Numbered from the stretch's first letter, positions 1 through 9,567 are shown. The stretch is 64,000 nucleotides of DNA from Nostoc carneum NIES-2107 (GCA_002368155.1 AP018180.1:4032719-4096718); one strand, 5' to 3'. Numbers and translations: made by a program. Notes: generated by a model from the sequence alone, not told the origin.

Positions 1-51
1 AGAATTATAGCAGTGAGTAGCACATTACTAACAATTAAGAAAAAATTAGTT

Positions 52-2592
52 TTAGGCTAACGGTAGTTGAATTTTAGTTGCTAATAAACTTTGTAAACGT
101 TGTAGGTGCGGACCAACTTGGTAAAGTAAATCACCTTTTCCTAATAAGTAAGCTGCTAACGCTGATGTACCACCTAAAATAATTTTGGAATCTGCTTCGC
201 TTCTAGTGCTGAGGGCAATTCTTCCTGGTAAATTAGCGCGAATTAGAGGGGTAACAATCCCCGCTTCCGGACGTTGAGTCGCAATAATTAGATGGATTCC
301 CGCAGCCCTGGCTTTTGCGCCCAATCTTTTAATACTTTGTTCTAATGCGGTGCGAATTTCTTTTTCTGCCATAAAGTCTGCATATTCATCAAAAATACAG
401 ACAATCCGAGGAAGAGATTGTGAGCAACGTTGATTATAACTACTCAAGTCAGCACAAGCAGCTTTCTCAAACCTTTGGTAACGAGACTCCATCTCTGCAA
501 CTAACTCATCCATTAGTTCAATAGCGCGATCGCTATCCTTAACAATAGATGAATATGACCAAGACATTTGCTCAAACTCTGGAAACGTTACCCGTTTAGG
601 ATCAACGAGGGCAATTTTTAGGTGTTGTGGGGAATGACGATATAGTAAGCTGAGGAGGAGCGATCGCAAAAATTCACTCTTACCACTCCCAGTTGTACCC
701 CCAACCAAAAAGTGACAGGTATTCGGATCAGATAAATCAGCTTCTATGAGTTCTCCTTCCAAATTCACCCCAATTGCAATTTTTACAGGTGCATTTGCGG
801 GTAAAAATAGCGGTTGAATATAAGTTTCAAAGTGAGCAATTTGCCGATCTGAACGTGGTAAATCTATACTGACATATCCAGCTTGTGGCGCAATTAAAGG
901 CGGATTGGCTAAACCTAACTGCACTTGCAAATCATTAGACAACCGAAGAATAGAATTTACACTCACCCCTAAATGAGGTTTCAGCTTCACTCGAATAAAA
1001 GCAGGCCCTACAGCAGCACCTTGATAATCAACTTTAATTTTAAAAGATTGCAAGGTAGTAACTAATTGTTCACCAATTTCATCACCTAACGTTGATGTAT
1101 CAGGCTTTGGAATTGACGGTTGTGGAGTCTCAACTTCTGCATCTTCAAAAAAAGTCTGACACTTTTGTTGCTGGGGACAAATTTCACACAAATCAGGCTG
1201 AGTTGTTCTTGGTGGTGAATTGAGATGAGGCGGTTCCCAAGTCAACCATTCTTGCATTTGTTGCAATTTATAGGGAATCAACTGATGCACAGTACTTTCT
1301 AGTTGTTCCCAAGAATATTGATACTCTTTAAATTCTGGTAAAACACAGTAAACTGCTGAGTCAACTGGTACTCTTTTCTTTTGCCACAACAAATAACTAT
1401 AAAGCGAAACCTGCGCTAATTGTGCTGATGGATCTACTGGTTGATAGGTTTTAAACTCCACTACACAAAGGCGATTGAGTTCAAAATTAAAAACTAAACA
1501 ATCAAATTCTCCCCTGACTCTTTGCTGTGTCCCATTAGGAAGATTAAAGTAATGCTCAATGCTGCGTTCTCCAGAGAGAAAGGTATTACTAATAACGGTT
1601 TCTGCATTGCAATAGCGGCGATTAATTACTAACAATTCTGCAAAGCGTTTAATTAATCCTTGTAATCCTTGCCAAACTTGTAAAAGTGCTTGAGCTTGAC
1701 TACCATCTTTCGCAACTGCTTCTTGTAGGTAGGGAAAGAATTCTAATTGATAAAATATTTGTTGCATTTGTGAGGCAACTTCCTTTACCTTTATCTGTGC
1801 TGCTTCAGATTTAAATAAAGCTTTAAATGGCGGTTCAATAACAGCTAATTTTACAAATTTATCTGCTAATTTATGAAATGGGTTACCAATACCAACAACA
1901 GTATTTGGTGGTAAAAATATTGCTTTATCTCCAAATGTATGATTGAGATAGAATAAGCGAGGACACTCAAAAGCAAGACGGACTTTCGTCACCGTTAATG
2001 ATGAATTATCAGATTTGCTTTTTGGTTGATGTGAGCCATTTTTTTTCATATCAGCATTAGCTACTTCTAGTAACCGACGGTGTACAGCCGCTAAATAAAC
2101 CGTATCCATCGCCGCATATTTCAACTGCTTGCTGCTCAGAGGACGCTTTCCCCAATCGCTTGCTTGTTCTTCTATATCTACATCTGTTAAATTGCAGAGT
2201 TCTACTGCTAAAGTCTTCAGTTTCAAATCGGAAACTTCCAGCCGCTGACGGGTAATTTTTTTAGCTAATTGTAAAGTACAAGTAACATTTTTAGCTAACT
2301 TACCGCCTAAATACTTTAAATCAAAACTAGCATTGTGAAAAATCTTCTCAATATTGGCATTACTCATGATTTGGTTAACAAAATATGCTGCCAAATCACG
2401 TTTATTTAAGACATCGAGAATATAAGCAGATACACCTGTTGAGTCTGTCGAATCAGCTAATACCTGAATCAGTGATAATTTTGGATAGTAAGTATTCCAG
2501 TCAGCGGTTTCTGTATCTAACCAAAGAATTTTAGTAGATGCTAACTTAGATATTAATTCCCGTATTTCCGCAGCTTCTGTCAGGTATTGCAT
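52..2592 (-). CDS. Fusion of DEDDy 3'-5' exonuclease, Cas4-like Fe-S nuclease and FtsK-type DNA motor
   Basis: Residues are numbered from the ATG at 2592. Residues 1-190 form an RNase D-type DEDDy exonuclease: LDTET carries D26/E28, HNASFD carries D91, and YAAMD carries Y159/D163. Residues about 200-480 resemble Cas4/RecB nucleases: H240, D364, E379-x-K381, a QVSLY motif, and four cysteines (C210, C469, C472, C478) spaced as in Cas4/AddB 4Fe-4S nucleases. Residues about 510-845 match the FtsK alpha and beta domains: Walker A GTTGSGKS, Walker B IFDE, ATQRP. No membrane segments and no C-terminal gamma (KOPS-reading) domain are seen, so this is not the housekeeping divisome FtsK. A TTG at 2628 in the same frame would overlap the upstream gene by 19 nt; the ATG fits the exonuclease start better. 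It is last in a three-gene minus-strand run. A role in DNA degradation or defence is inference. Confidence 0.85.
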   Translation of the reverse strand: MQYLTEAAEIRELISKLASTKILWLDTETADWNTYYPKLSLIQVLADSTDSTGVSAYILDVLNKRDLAAYFVNQIMSNANIEKIFHNASFDLKYLGGKLAKNVTCTLQLAKKITRQRLEVSDLKLKTLAVELCNLTDVDIEEQASDWGKRPLSSKQLKYAAMDTVYLAAVHRRLLEVANADMKKNGSHQPKSKSDNSSLTVTKVRLAFECPRLFYLNHTFGDKAIFLPPNTVVGIGNPFHKLADKFVKLAVIEPPFKALFKSEAAQIKVKEVASQMQQIFYQLEFFPYLQEAVAKDGSQAQALLQVWQGLQGLIKRFAELLVINRRYCNAETVISNTFLSGERSIEHYFNLPNGTQQRVRGEFDCLVFNFELNRLCVVEFKTYQPVDPSAQLAQVSLYSYLLWQKKRVPVDSAVYCVLPEFKEYQYSWEQLESTVHQLIPYKLQQMQEWLTWEPPHLNSPPRTTQPDLCEICPQQQKCQTFFEDAEVETPQPSIPKPDTSTLGDEIGEQLVTTLQSFKIKVDYQGAAVGPAFIRVKLKPHLGVSVNSILRLSNDLQVQLGLANPPLIAPQAGYVSIDLPRSDRQIAHFETYIQPLFLPANAPVKIAIGVNLEGELIEADLSDPNTCHFLVGGTTGSGKSEFLRSLLLSLLYRHSPQHLKIALVDPKRVTFPEFEQMSWSYSSIVKDSDRAIELMDELVAEMESRYQRFEKAACADLSSYNQRCSQSLPRIVCIFDEYADFMAEKEIRTALEQSIKRLGAKARAAGIHLIIATQRPEAGIVTPLIRANLPGRIALSTRSEADSKIILGGTSALAAYLLGKGDLLYQVGPHLQRLQSLLATKIQLPLA

Positions 2593-2609
2593 TGACTTTT
2601 GAGCAAAGA

Positions 2610-4715
2610 CTATAAAGCAATCAAACAAATTAATTGGTCTTGTAACTTAGCTTTGGGGTTAATAATTTTCACTTTCCTTTCCTGGCATAATAATTCAATC
2701 AAATGCTTAGTTTCAGATTCTTGTACATCAGAAAACTGACTAACTGCTTGTGAAATTAAAGTAGGTAATCCCATGTAACCTTGAGTTTTTACAAGATTTA
2801 ACAAGAATTCTTTGACTGGTCGTAAATCTTTTTTTATCTGGTTATCATCTTCAGCATATTTTTGTTTAGCAATAATCCCTAAATCCTGCAACAAAATACA
2901 TTTATCTAAGGTTTTTGCTTCCCGAATTAAACTTTGCAGTTCTTTTAAATTAATAATTTTACCTGCAAACACCAATTCCTGTGATAGTGCAGAATTCACC
3001 AAGCTTTGGTATGTTGCCAAGTAGTGAACAGAAGATAGACTAGGCTTAATATGATGATGATTGGTGTGTGTAAAAAGCTGTTGATATATTTGATTACCAG
3101 CAAGTTTTGGTGTTCCCACACCTCCAATGCGAATTAGGTAAAGAGTATGGCAGAGATTTTGCTGAATGACTTTTTGGCAAGCATTCATAATATTGAAAAA
3201 GCTTGTCATATTTGAATCTTCAGTCCAAACTATACCTATTCTTTCCCGCTTATTAGGCTTTTGATAGCTCAACGAAAAACTGGCATACTTGCCACTTAAG
3301 AGTTTAAGTTTAATTTCCTGTATTTGCAATGCTGCCAGCGCTTCTTGCATCATCTGGATTAAGTCAGGTGATGATAGCAAAGAAATTTTGGTGATTTTTT
3401 CCTGGTTTTTTTTATACTCTTTCTGCCATAGCAACTGAAATTCTGCTTGAGTTCTATCTGTCTCCTCTTGATCCTTTCCTGACGTAATTTTTATAGTGCC
3501 AAGTTTTGTGTTTTTTATTGTGATAACTGGTTCATCAATAATAGACTTACCTCTATTAACTTCTGGTGGTGATATCGTTAGCTTATATTTTTGATACTCA
3601 TTACGACCCAGAATTAATGTATTTCGGGGCATGGTTTTACCACCAGGGTAATGTTGATCTAATACTTGTCTAGTCAATGGAAAAATTGGAGAATCAGGCT
3701 GTGAATTCGCTTGTCTGTGTAGTGGTTGTAGCTGATAAATCCAGAGTGCCTCAGCCTGTTCAAGCGTAATATGTTTTAATTGAATTGACTTATAAATTCC
3801 TGCTTTGTCCGCTGGCTGAATTCGGTCAAGATTACGCTTCCATGTACTAGTAATAACACTAATAATTACTAAAAAATTTTTTAACCCATCACCATGAATA
3901 GTTGTATTTACATTTAAAAAAGGTTGTATGTCAAGGAAACCATCTGGCATCTGAGGCATAGTATCTAAATTATCAAAGCACAAAACTATTGGTTGAGTTT
4001 GTGTTGCAATTCTGCCAAAGTTCGCCAAAATATTTTTAGCTGTATCTTCTGTGTCAATACAATGCTTTAATTTTAAAGCTTGCATTGATTCTTCGCTTAA
4101 ATCATCTCCACGTAACCATTCACAAGCCAGTTCATATAATTCTGGATTTGTTAAGTCATGTAATACACCAAAAAAAATATCAGGATTATAAATACTAGCT
4201 TTTTTATAAGTATCTTTCAGGTGTTTAATAAACTTTTGACGATCGCTTTGTAATACTTGCCAAATAGCATCATTAAATAATCGTTGTTTGAGGTTGCGTT
4301 TGGTGAAGGCAGATAAACTTTTGAGCCACAGCATTAACTGTGAATCTTGTTCGCCCTCTGGAATTTTGATTAAGCTATCAATAGTAGAGCGTAAAATATG
4401 CCGCCAAATATTACTGCTATCAGCCCAGTTACAAAGAATGTAGGCAAAAAAAGCTTTGGGATTGAGGGTACGCTTAAGCCGACCTAATAAATAACTTTTG
4501 CCTGAACCGGAATCACCTGCAAGCAAAACTGTGCGGCTAACATTATCTGTAGCTACTAGGCTGAGTAACTTTTCAATCTCAATAATTGCTTCTTGATGAA
4601 TTGAATCAACTGTAAGCGTAGCATCTTGTGTATCGCTCCAGAAATTCATCGGTTTCAACTTTATCTGGTCAAAGGGGTTGACCTCTCGTTTAATAATCTC
4701 ATTTATTTCAGTCAT
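2610..4715 (-). CDS. AAA/STAND-like P-loop ATPase with C-terminal winged-helix-like region
   Basis: This 701-aa protein has a Walker A at residues 67-74 (GDSGSGKS), a Walker B-like CFDNLD at 246-251 and a possible sensor-1 strand around 283-292. The layout recalls ORC/Cdc6-like or BREX BrxD-like ATPases, but I cannot assign a family. Residues about 380-640 are an unfamiliar region. The last ~75 residues look like a winged helix. There are no membrane segments or signal peptide. The stop codon lies 17 nt before the ATG of the nuclease-FtsK gene, and a winged-helix gene lies 55 nt upstream, so the three are probably one transcript. A plausible role is a DNA-bound switch or loader for the downstream motor. 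That is inference from gene order only. Confidence 0.75.
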   Translation of the reverse strand: MTEINEIIKREVNPFDQIKLKPMNFWSDTQDATLTVDSIHQEAIIEIEKLLSLVATDNVSRTVLLAGDSGSGKSYLLGRLKRTLNPKAFFAYILCNWADSSNIWRHILRSTIDSLIKIPEGEQDSQLMLWLKSLSAFTKRNLKQRLFNDAIWQVLQSDRQKFIKHLKDTYKKASIYNPDIFFGVLHDLTNPELYELACEWLRGDDLSEESMQALKLKHCIDTEDTAKNILANFGRIATQTQPIVLCFDNLDTMPQMPDGFLDIQPFLNVNTTIHGDGLKNFLVIISVITSTWKRNLDRIQPADKAGIYKSIQLKHITLEQAEALWIYQLQPLHRQANSQPDSPIFPLTRQVLDQHYPGGKTMPRNTLILGRNEYQKYKLTISPPEVNRGKSIIDEPVITIKNTKLGTIKITSGKDQEETDRTQAEFQLLWQKEYKKNQEKITKISLLSSPDLIQMMQEALAALQIQEIKLKLLSGKYASFSLSYQKPNKRERIGIVWTEDSNMTSFFNIMNACQKVIQQNLCHTLYLIRIGGVGTPKLAGNQIYQQLFTHTNHHHIKPSLSSVHYLATYQSLVNSALSQELVFAGKIINLKELQSLIREAKTLDKCILLQDLGIIAKQKYAEDDNQIKKDLRPVKEFLLNLVKTQGYMGLPTLISQAVSQFSDVQESETKHLIELLCQERKVKIINPKAKLQDQLICLIAL

Positions 4716-4770
4716 ACTAAAACTGTGATATAGAGCGAACTAACTTTGAATTCAAAAATTATCTGACAGG

Positions 4771-5601
4771 CTAATAATTCACTGTGAGAAAAAACAGCGA
4801 ACCACCAATATTTTGAGGAATACCTGCATCAATTTGTTCAGGAGTATAAGCGCTTACTTCTTGCAGGGAACTCAACTCAAGTTGGTCATTTTTTTGCAAA
4901 CGATACAAAGCCTGATCTAATTCATCCCGTGACAGTGGGGGTTGTAACTTTTGCCGCAGATGGAAAATAGGTAAATAATTCTCCGTACCCATTTCCTTAT
5001 CTAATTTCTCGATAATTTGTAAAATTTCTTCATCAGAAACTGCTTCTACCCCAATTGGTTGTTGAGGAGGTTCTGGCTTATCCCGCAGAGATTTCCGTAA
5101 AAACCGTAGGTAATTACCCAGCAATTCCAAACTGATAACGGGGTTAGCGCCTTTATTGGGACTGTAATCATCCCGCAACTCCGCAATTCCTCTTTCAGTC
5201 AGCCAAACCTCAGCTTTAGTTTTTTTAATTCCCCATTCAGCGTCAATCAATCCCCGTTCACTTAGGGTTTTCAATATCGCATCTCGTTCAGCAGCTTTTG
5301 GCGAGGTGATTTTGCTAGGGGCGATTTTTCCGGAAACTTTACTTATCTTCTCCAGTACCTTGAGTTCTTTGTCTGTGATCGGTACTTGGGCTGCATCAAG
5401 CTTCAGCAGCGCTTGACCGGGCGGTAAAATTTTAACTGTGGCAATCTCACGGGTATAGTCTACCAGTTCGCGATCGCCCAAACTTTTACAAATTTTGTTT
5501 TTATCACTTTTAAAAACATCAAAGGTGCTAGCGCTAAGACTAGAGCGATAATTGGTACACCCCAACAACTTGAGTAGAAACTTTAACTCGTTCGTTTCCA
5601 T
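4771..5601 (-). CDS. Multi-winged-helix protein, first gene of the nuclease-FtsK module
   Basis: This 276-aa soluble protein is rich in predicted helices. Residues about 75-145 (from TDKELKVLEKIS to WLTERGIAEL) and about 190-270 (DEEILQIIEKLD, then LSRDELDQALYRLQ and a hydrophobic beta end LFFLTV) each look like a winged helix, the second of a restriction/repair-associated type. No catalytic motif is visible. The ATG at 5601 is followed by ETNELKFLLKLLG. It is the first gene of the minus-strand run and may be a DNA-binding adaptor or transcriptional regulator of the module. Specific function unknown; adjacency is the only functional evidence. Confidence 0.7.
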   Translation of the reverse strand: METNELKFLLKLLGCTNYRSSLSASTFDVFKSDKNKICKSLGDRELVDYTREIATVKILPPGQALLKLDAAQVPITDKELKVLEKISKVSGKIAPSKITSPKAAERDAILKTLSERGLIDAEWGIKKTKAEVWLTERGIAELRDDYSPNKGANPVISLELLGNYLRFLRKSLRDKPEPPQQPIGVEAVSDEEILQIIEKLDKEMGTENYLPIFHLRQKLQPPLSRDELDQALYRLQKNDQLELSSLQEVSAYTPEQIDAGIPQNIGGSLFFLTVNY

Positions 5602-5815
5602 ACTAGTAATCTTGCCTGTATCTAATTAAGCATTAAGCACTACTCTAGCTCGAACAGCAAAAATTGACACACTTTTCTGATCGTAGCACTATATTCTGTG
5701 ACTACGGAAAAGTGTGCGATCGCACATACACCATTTCTAATTAATTGAGTAAATCTAACTTCTCACTGCTCATAGCTTGATGTAAAAAGCCTAAAGTTTT
5801 ACCAATAAAATAAAA
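5602..5815. other. Gap upstream of the three-gene module
   Basis: AT-rich stretch with one GCGATCGC site near 5718. It must hold the promoter for the minus-strand module, but I could not pick a convincing -35/-10 pair. No open frame of note. Confidence 0.4.
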
Positions 5816-5843
5816 ATGGTGCGTTGCTTAGTTAACGCACCAT
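5816..5843 (-). terminator. Intrinsic terminator of the GT2 gene
   Basis: ATGGTGCGTT pairs perfectly with AACGCACCAT over 10 bp around an 8-nt loop. On the minus strand the hairpin is followed by a T-rich tract (TTTTATTTTATT). It lies about 90 nt after the stop of the glycosyltransferase gene. Confidence 0.7.
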
Positions 5844-5930
5844 AAACTATAGGATAGAAGACAATTTATTTTTTAGTATTCTTTGAATTTCTAATTCCTA
5901 TCTATCCGCTTTTGCGATTAGTATTTACGC

Positions 5931-6872
5931 TTAAACTCTCCGCAAAGCATTAAACGCTTTATTCCGTAACCCACCCGGTAACAACGACAAACCTAAACCA
6001 GTCCAGGCTTTAGTATTAGAAAAAGACTTACCAGCTAAAATGAACTCTCTACCAGATTGGATTTCGCCTTTTTCAATTAAACGTAAACCTAATATTAACT
6101 GCACTTCCGCAAGACGGTTTTTCCTAATTGACTCTAATTTTTCTGAATCAAACTTATAATTTTGCAAATATTTAATCTTATCAAATAAATAAGGAATCGC
6201 CCGATTAATACCCTGCTGTTCTGCATGGCAGCGATATTCCATTAATAACTCTGGTAAATAATAGCCTTTTTTACCAGCTAAAGCTAACCGCACAAACAAA
6301 TCATTATCTTCGCAATTTTGAATATTGGGAAGCATAAAACCCAATTCTTGCAATGTTTGGTGACGGAATAATGTTGCACCCACTTGAAAGCTTTGGTAAA
6401 TAAAAACTACCTCTAGTAAATTATCAACAATACCAGTCGCTAATTTCTTCCTACCCCAGCGACGAGAATTTTCCTGAGTCATCTCATCATTGCGGACATT
6501 ATTAATATCGATAATCCAATGGTCAGTACCAACAAAATCAATCTCAGGATTTTGTTCAAAAATGGTAACAGTACGTGCTAAAAAATCAGGTGTTAGTCGG
6601 TCGTCGTCATCAAATTTGATAAAATACTCGCCACTAGCTGCATTAAAGCCAGAGCGCATATTATTACTTTTACCAATGTTTTGTTGATGACGAATATATT
6701 TAATGCGGTTATCTGTGTACTGTGACATCAACTCCGATGTACCATCACGCGAACCATCATCACAAACAATTAATTCAAAGTCCTGGTAACTCTGATTGAT
6801 GACGCTCTCAATGGCGTAAGGTAAAAGATTAACTCTATTATAAGTAGGAATACAAACACTAATTTTAGCCAC
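5931..6872 (-). CDS. Family 2 glycosyltransferase (GT-A fold)
   Basis: This 313-aa protein opens with the GT2 signature ISVCIPTYNR. The nucleotide-sugar aspartates are at DDGSRDGT (D38/D39) and the metal-binding DDDD at 88-91, followed by RLTPDFL. It transfers a sugar from a nucleotide donor to an unknown acceptor, probably in polysaccharide or glycolipid synthesis. There are no transmembrane helices. The start is GTG at 6872, directly before the conserved AKISVCIPTYN. It is divergent from a GT4 gene across a 450-bp gap and ends before the terminator at 5816. Confidence 0.88.
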   Translation of the reverse strand: MAKISVCIPTYNRVNLLPYAIESVINQSYQDFELIVCDDGSRDGTSELMSQYTDNRIKYIRHQQNIGKSNNMRSGFNAASGEYFIKFDDDDRLTPDFLARTVTIFEQNPEIDFVGTDHWIIDINNVRNDEMTQENSRRWGRKKLATGIVDNLLEVVFIYQSFQVGATLFRHQTLQELGFMLPNIQNCEDNDLFVRLALAGKKGYYLPELLMEYRCHAEQQGINRAIPYLFDKIKYLQNYKFDSEKLESIRKNRLAEVQLILGLRLIEKGEIQSGREFILAGKSFSNTKAWTGLGLSLLPGGLRNKAFNALRRV

Positions 6873-7322
6873 AATGATAATAATAAATATTGTTTAACTA
6901 CAATGTCTTACCAAGTTAGAATCCAGTCTGTTGCTAGAATTCCCAATTTCAATGTTACCTTATTGCTCAATTGTTATATTTTATATTAAAATTATCTTGT
7001 TTCAGGAATAATACTGATTCGTATTTGTCCAACAATTTCTCAGTCAATAATTACTAGCTTCTTTGCATCAGTAGATATATTGAATTGGCTGCTTTACCTG
7101 ACATATTGGCATAGAATTTTCCGTAGATACAACAATTAAAACGACCATATACAGGAAATTCATCAAATTGCCAGCTAATCAGTAATGAACTTTTTACTAA
7201 CTTTAATTTACTAAAATTTTACAAAAAATATATAAGGGATTGTCATGATGACAATTAGCATTAAATGAAGCCATTGTATATATATATTTTCATTCCTTAG
7301 TGTGATTACAGATATCAATTCT
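6873..7322. other. Divergent intergenic region between two glycosyltransferase genes
   Basis: Very AT-rich 450-bp region that must carry both divergent promoters. It contains a TA-rich run near 7278-7290 (TATATATATA). No coding frame, RNA gene or clear operator was recognised. Confidence 0.4.
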
Positions 7323-8558
7323 ATGAATATTTTAATGCTATCTACCACCTTTCCCTATCCACCAACACGGGGGGGAACACAGGTGAGGACGTTTAATTTA
7401 CTTAGGTATTTAAGTCAACGCCATAGTATTACGCTGGTAACTCAACGGGATGCTACTGTTACAGAAGCGGAAATCATAGCATTACAAGATTGTGTGGATC
7501 GCCTAGTGGTTTTTGAACGTCCCCCAGAATCAGGAACCTCTGCAGGAATATTCCAGAAAATTCAACGCTTCAGTTCATTTTTGCAACAGGGAACACCACC
7601 AAGCGTCATCAACCGTTACTCTACTGAAATGCAAGAGTGGATTGATAATTTTGTAGAGGCGGGAAAATGCGATGTTATTACCTGCGAACATAGTGTGAAT
7701 GAAATTTATGTGCGATCGCATTTCCAAAAACAGCTAAGAACCGTAGTCAATATTCATAGTTCTGTATACGGTAGCTGCTATAACCAGCTGGCAACTGGGA
7801 TTTCTGAAAATAAATTGAGGGATAAAATTAATCTGCCACTTTTACGCCGTTACGAACAAAGCTACTGCTCGAAGTTTTCTGAAATTGTCGTGACAACAGC
7901 AGAAGATAAAATTCAATTACAAGAATTTAACCCTCATAGTGAAATTACAGTGATTCCTAATGGCGTTGATTTAGTGTCATTTCCCTACAGAATTCACGAT
8001 CCGGGAGGACATCGCTTAATTTTTATCGGCGCAATGGATAATTTGGCAAATATTGATGCGGTATGCTTCTTTAGCCAAGAAGTATTGCCAGAAATCCAAA
8101 AAAATTATCCTGAGACAACTTTGGATATTGTGGGTAGTCATCCAACCCCAGAGGTTTTAGCGCTGAAAAAACAACCGGGAATTACTGTAACCGGACGTGT
8201 ACCTTCAATGGCCGAATATTTACATAAATCAACCGTCTGCATTGTACCAATGCGGACGGGTTTTGGCATTAAAAATAAAACTCTAGAAGCAATGGCTGCT
8301 GGTGTACCGATAGTTGCAAGCGATCGCGGTTTAGAAGGGTTAGCGGTAGATGGTTCTGGTACGCCTGTACGAGCATTGAGAGCAAATACGCCAGCAGAGT
8401 ATGTCAGCGCTATTACTCAACTATTTGATCATCCACAACTGAGAGCCGAATTATCTATTAATGCTAGAGAACTGATAGAAACAGAATTTACCTGGGATAT
8501 TGCCGGTGAACGCTATGAAAAAGTTTGTTGTGGAAGTAATGGGAATTATGAAATTTGA
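7323..8558 (+). CDS. GT4-type (GT-B fold) glycosyltransferase
   Basis: The N-terminus MNILMLSTTFPYPP followed by RGGTQVRTFNLL is typical of GT4 enzymes. The C-terminal half has IPNGVD, then GFGIKNKTLEAMAAGVPIV, where the glutamate and following glycine-rich turn bind the nucleotide sugar. A GTG at 7302 would add seven residues; the ATG at 7323 is preferred because it begins the conserved first strand. Length (about 411 aa) is normal. Likely a cytoplasmic enzyme adding a sugar to an exopolysaccharide or lipid precursor; donor and acceptor unknown. It converges on a small secreted protein gene 23 bp downstream. Confidence 0.87.
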   Translation: MNILMLSTTFPYPPTRGGTQVRTFNLLRYLSQRHSITLVTQRDATVTEAEIIALQDCVDRLVVFERPPESGTSAGIFQKIQRFSSFLQQGTPPSVINRYSTEMQEWIDNFVEAGKCDVITCEHSVNEIYVRSHFQKQLRTVVNIHSSVYGSCYNQLATGISENKLRDKINLPLLRRYEQSYCSKFSEIVVTTAEDKIQLQEFNPHSEITVIPNGVDLVSFPYRIHDPGGHRLIFIGAMDNLANIDAVCFFSQEVLPEIQKNYPETTLDIVGSHPTPEVLALKKQPGITVTGRVPSMAEYLHKSTVCIVPMRTGFGIKNKTLEAMAAGVPIVASDRGLEGLAVDGSGTPVRALRANTPAEYVSAITQLFDHPQLRAELSINARELIETEFTWDIAGERYEKVCCGSNGNYEI

Positions 8559-8581
8559 ACTATTCCTGATTCACAATGGAA

Positions 8582-8920
8582 TTATTGTTCCATTGTAGGT
8601 ACAGCAAAAATTCTGCTGCCAATAGGAATCCTTGTACTAGGTTGAGCTGTCTCTGGTGTAGTGACAGTAACACTAGTAGAAGGATTACTGAGGTTTTCAG
8701 ATAAAATATTGGGTTGGTTATTTGTGGAAGAACTGGAATTATTAACTTCAGATGGCGTAGTAGGATTAATGCCAATAGATGGTTCTGTAGATATGGGGCT
8801 AATCTTATTAGTATCGTTGTTATTTGATTCTGGTGCAGTTTGTGCTTGGCATGGCATTACAGTCAAAGCAGAAATTGAAACTACAGCCAGTGCAATGATA
8901 TTTTGGCAGTATTGGTGCAT
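8582..8920 (-). CDS. Small secreted low-complexity protein
   Basis: This 112-aa product has a signal peptide: a hydrophobic stretch IIALAVVSISALTV, then a likely AQA cleavage site near residue 27. The mature part is rich in Asn, Ser, Thr and Pro and has no recognisable domain. The signal peptide is the main reason to believe this frame over two overlapping frames in the same interval. Function unknown. Confidence 0.55.
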   Translation of the reverse strand: MHQYCQNIIALAVVSISALTVMPCQAQTAPESNNNDTNKISPISTEPSIGINPTTPSEVNNSSSSTNNQPNILSENLSNPSTSVTVTTPETAQPSTRIPIGSRIFAVPTMEQ

Positions 8921-9483
8921 ATTCTTATTGATGTGATGAGGGGTTAGACTTTGAACAAGGGAGATGCACTGAACTCTTAGCTCACCAATTTTCTAATTAC
9001 TAAATTTGGTGGATTAGACTTTTTATCTTGCAAATTGCTGTAATCACAAACCATCTTGATGTTAAATATTGCAACTTCACTAACAACTTTTTTATTAAGC
9101 AATTAAATATTAAGTCGCTAATTGAAGTATTAATGTATTGCAAATACACTTATTTTTTAGATATCTTGTTTGAGAAATCAGCTTGTGCAACTACCAATAA
9201 ATATACTTGTATAGTCATTCTTTACATAAGAGAAAAATTACGGATTTTTGTATAAAAAACCGGAATTATCACCTCAAATGCTGGTTCGTATATTTATCAA
9301 ACCCAACAATAAATATATAAAGTATTAAATGATGAAATATAAAAAATTGCTTTATATCAATTTGCGGTAAAGATGCACCACAACAGAAAAATGGTGAAAG
9401 TCTTTACCTCAATACAATACTGGCACCAAAATCCGATGGCTCTATAAAACTGATTCATTAATCAAACACAAGCAATTCTTCTA
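8921..9483. other. AT-rich gap without convincing genes
   Basis: Strongly AT-rich. A 75-codon frame at 9028-9255 has no recognisable motif and a poor start context, so I do not call it. No tRNA or other RNA gene seen. Confidence 0.4.
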
Positions 9484-9510
9484 GGGTATACAGCAACTAA
9501 CTGTATACCC
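9484..9510. terminator. Perfect 10-bp hairpin downstream of the VOC gene
   Basis: GGGTATACAG pairs with CTGTATACCC around a 7-nt loop. It lies 58 nt after the stop of the minus-strand VOC gene and may mark its transcript end. It lacks a clear U-run, so termination is not certain. Confidence 0.4.
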
Positions 9511-9567
9511 CAGGAAACGCTAAAGGCAGATATATCTATATACTTGCAGCCCGACTGTGAGAGTTTT

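Noticed and set aside
8560-8936. Two further frames overlapping the small secreted protein
   Set aside because: Only the minus-strand frame at 8582-8920 has a signal peptide; the others look like shadows.
9028-9255. 75-codon plus-strand frame in an AT-rich gap
   Set aside because: No motif, poor start context and composition like the surrounding non-coding DNA.
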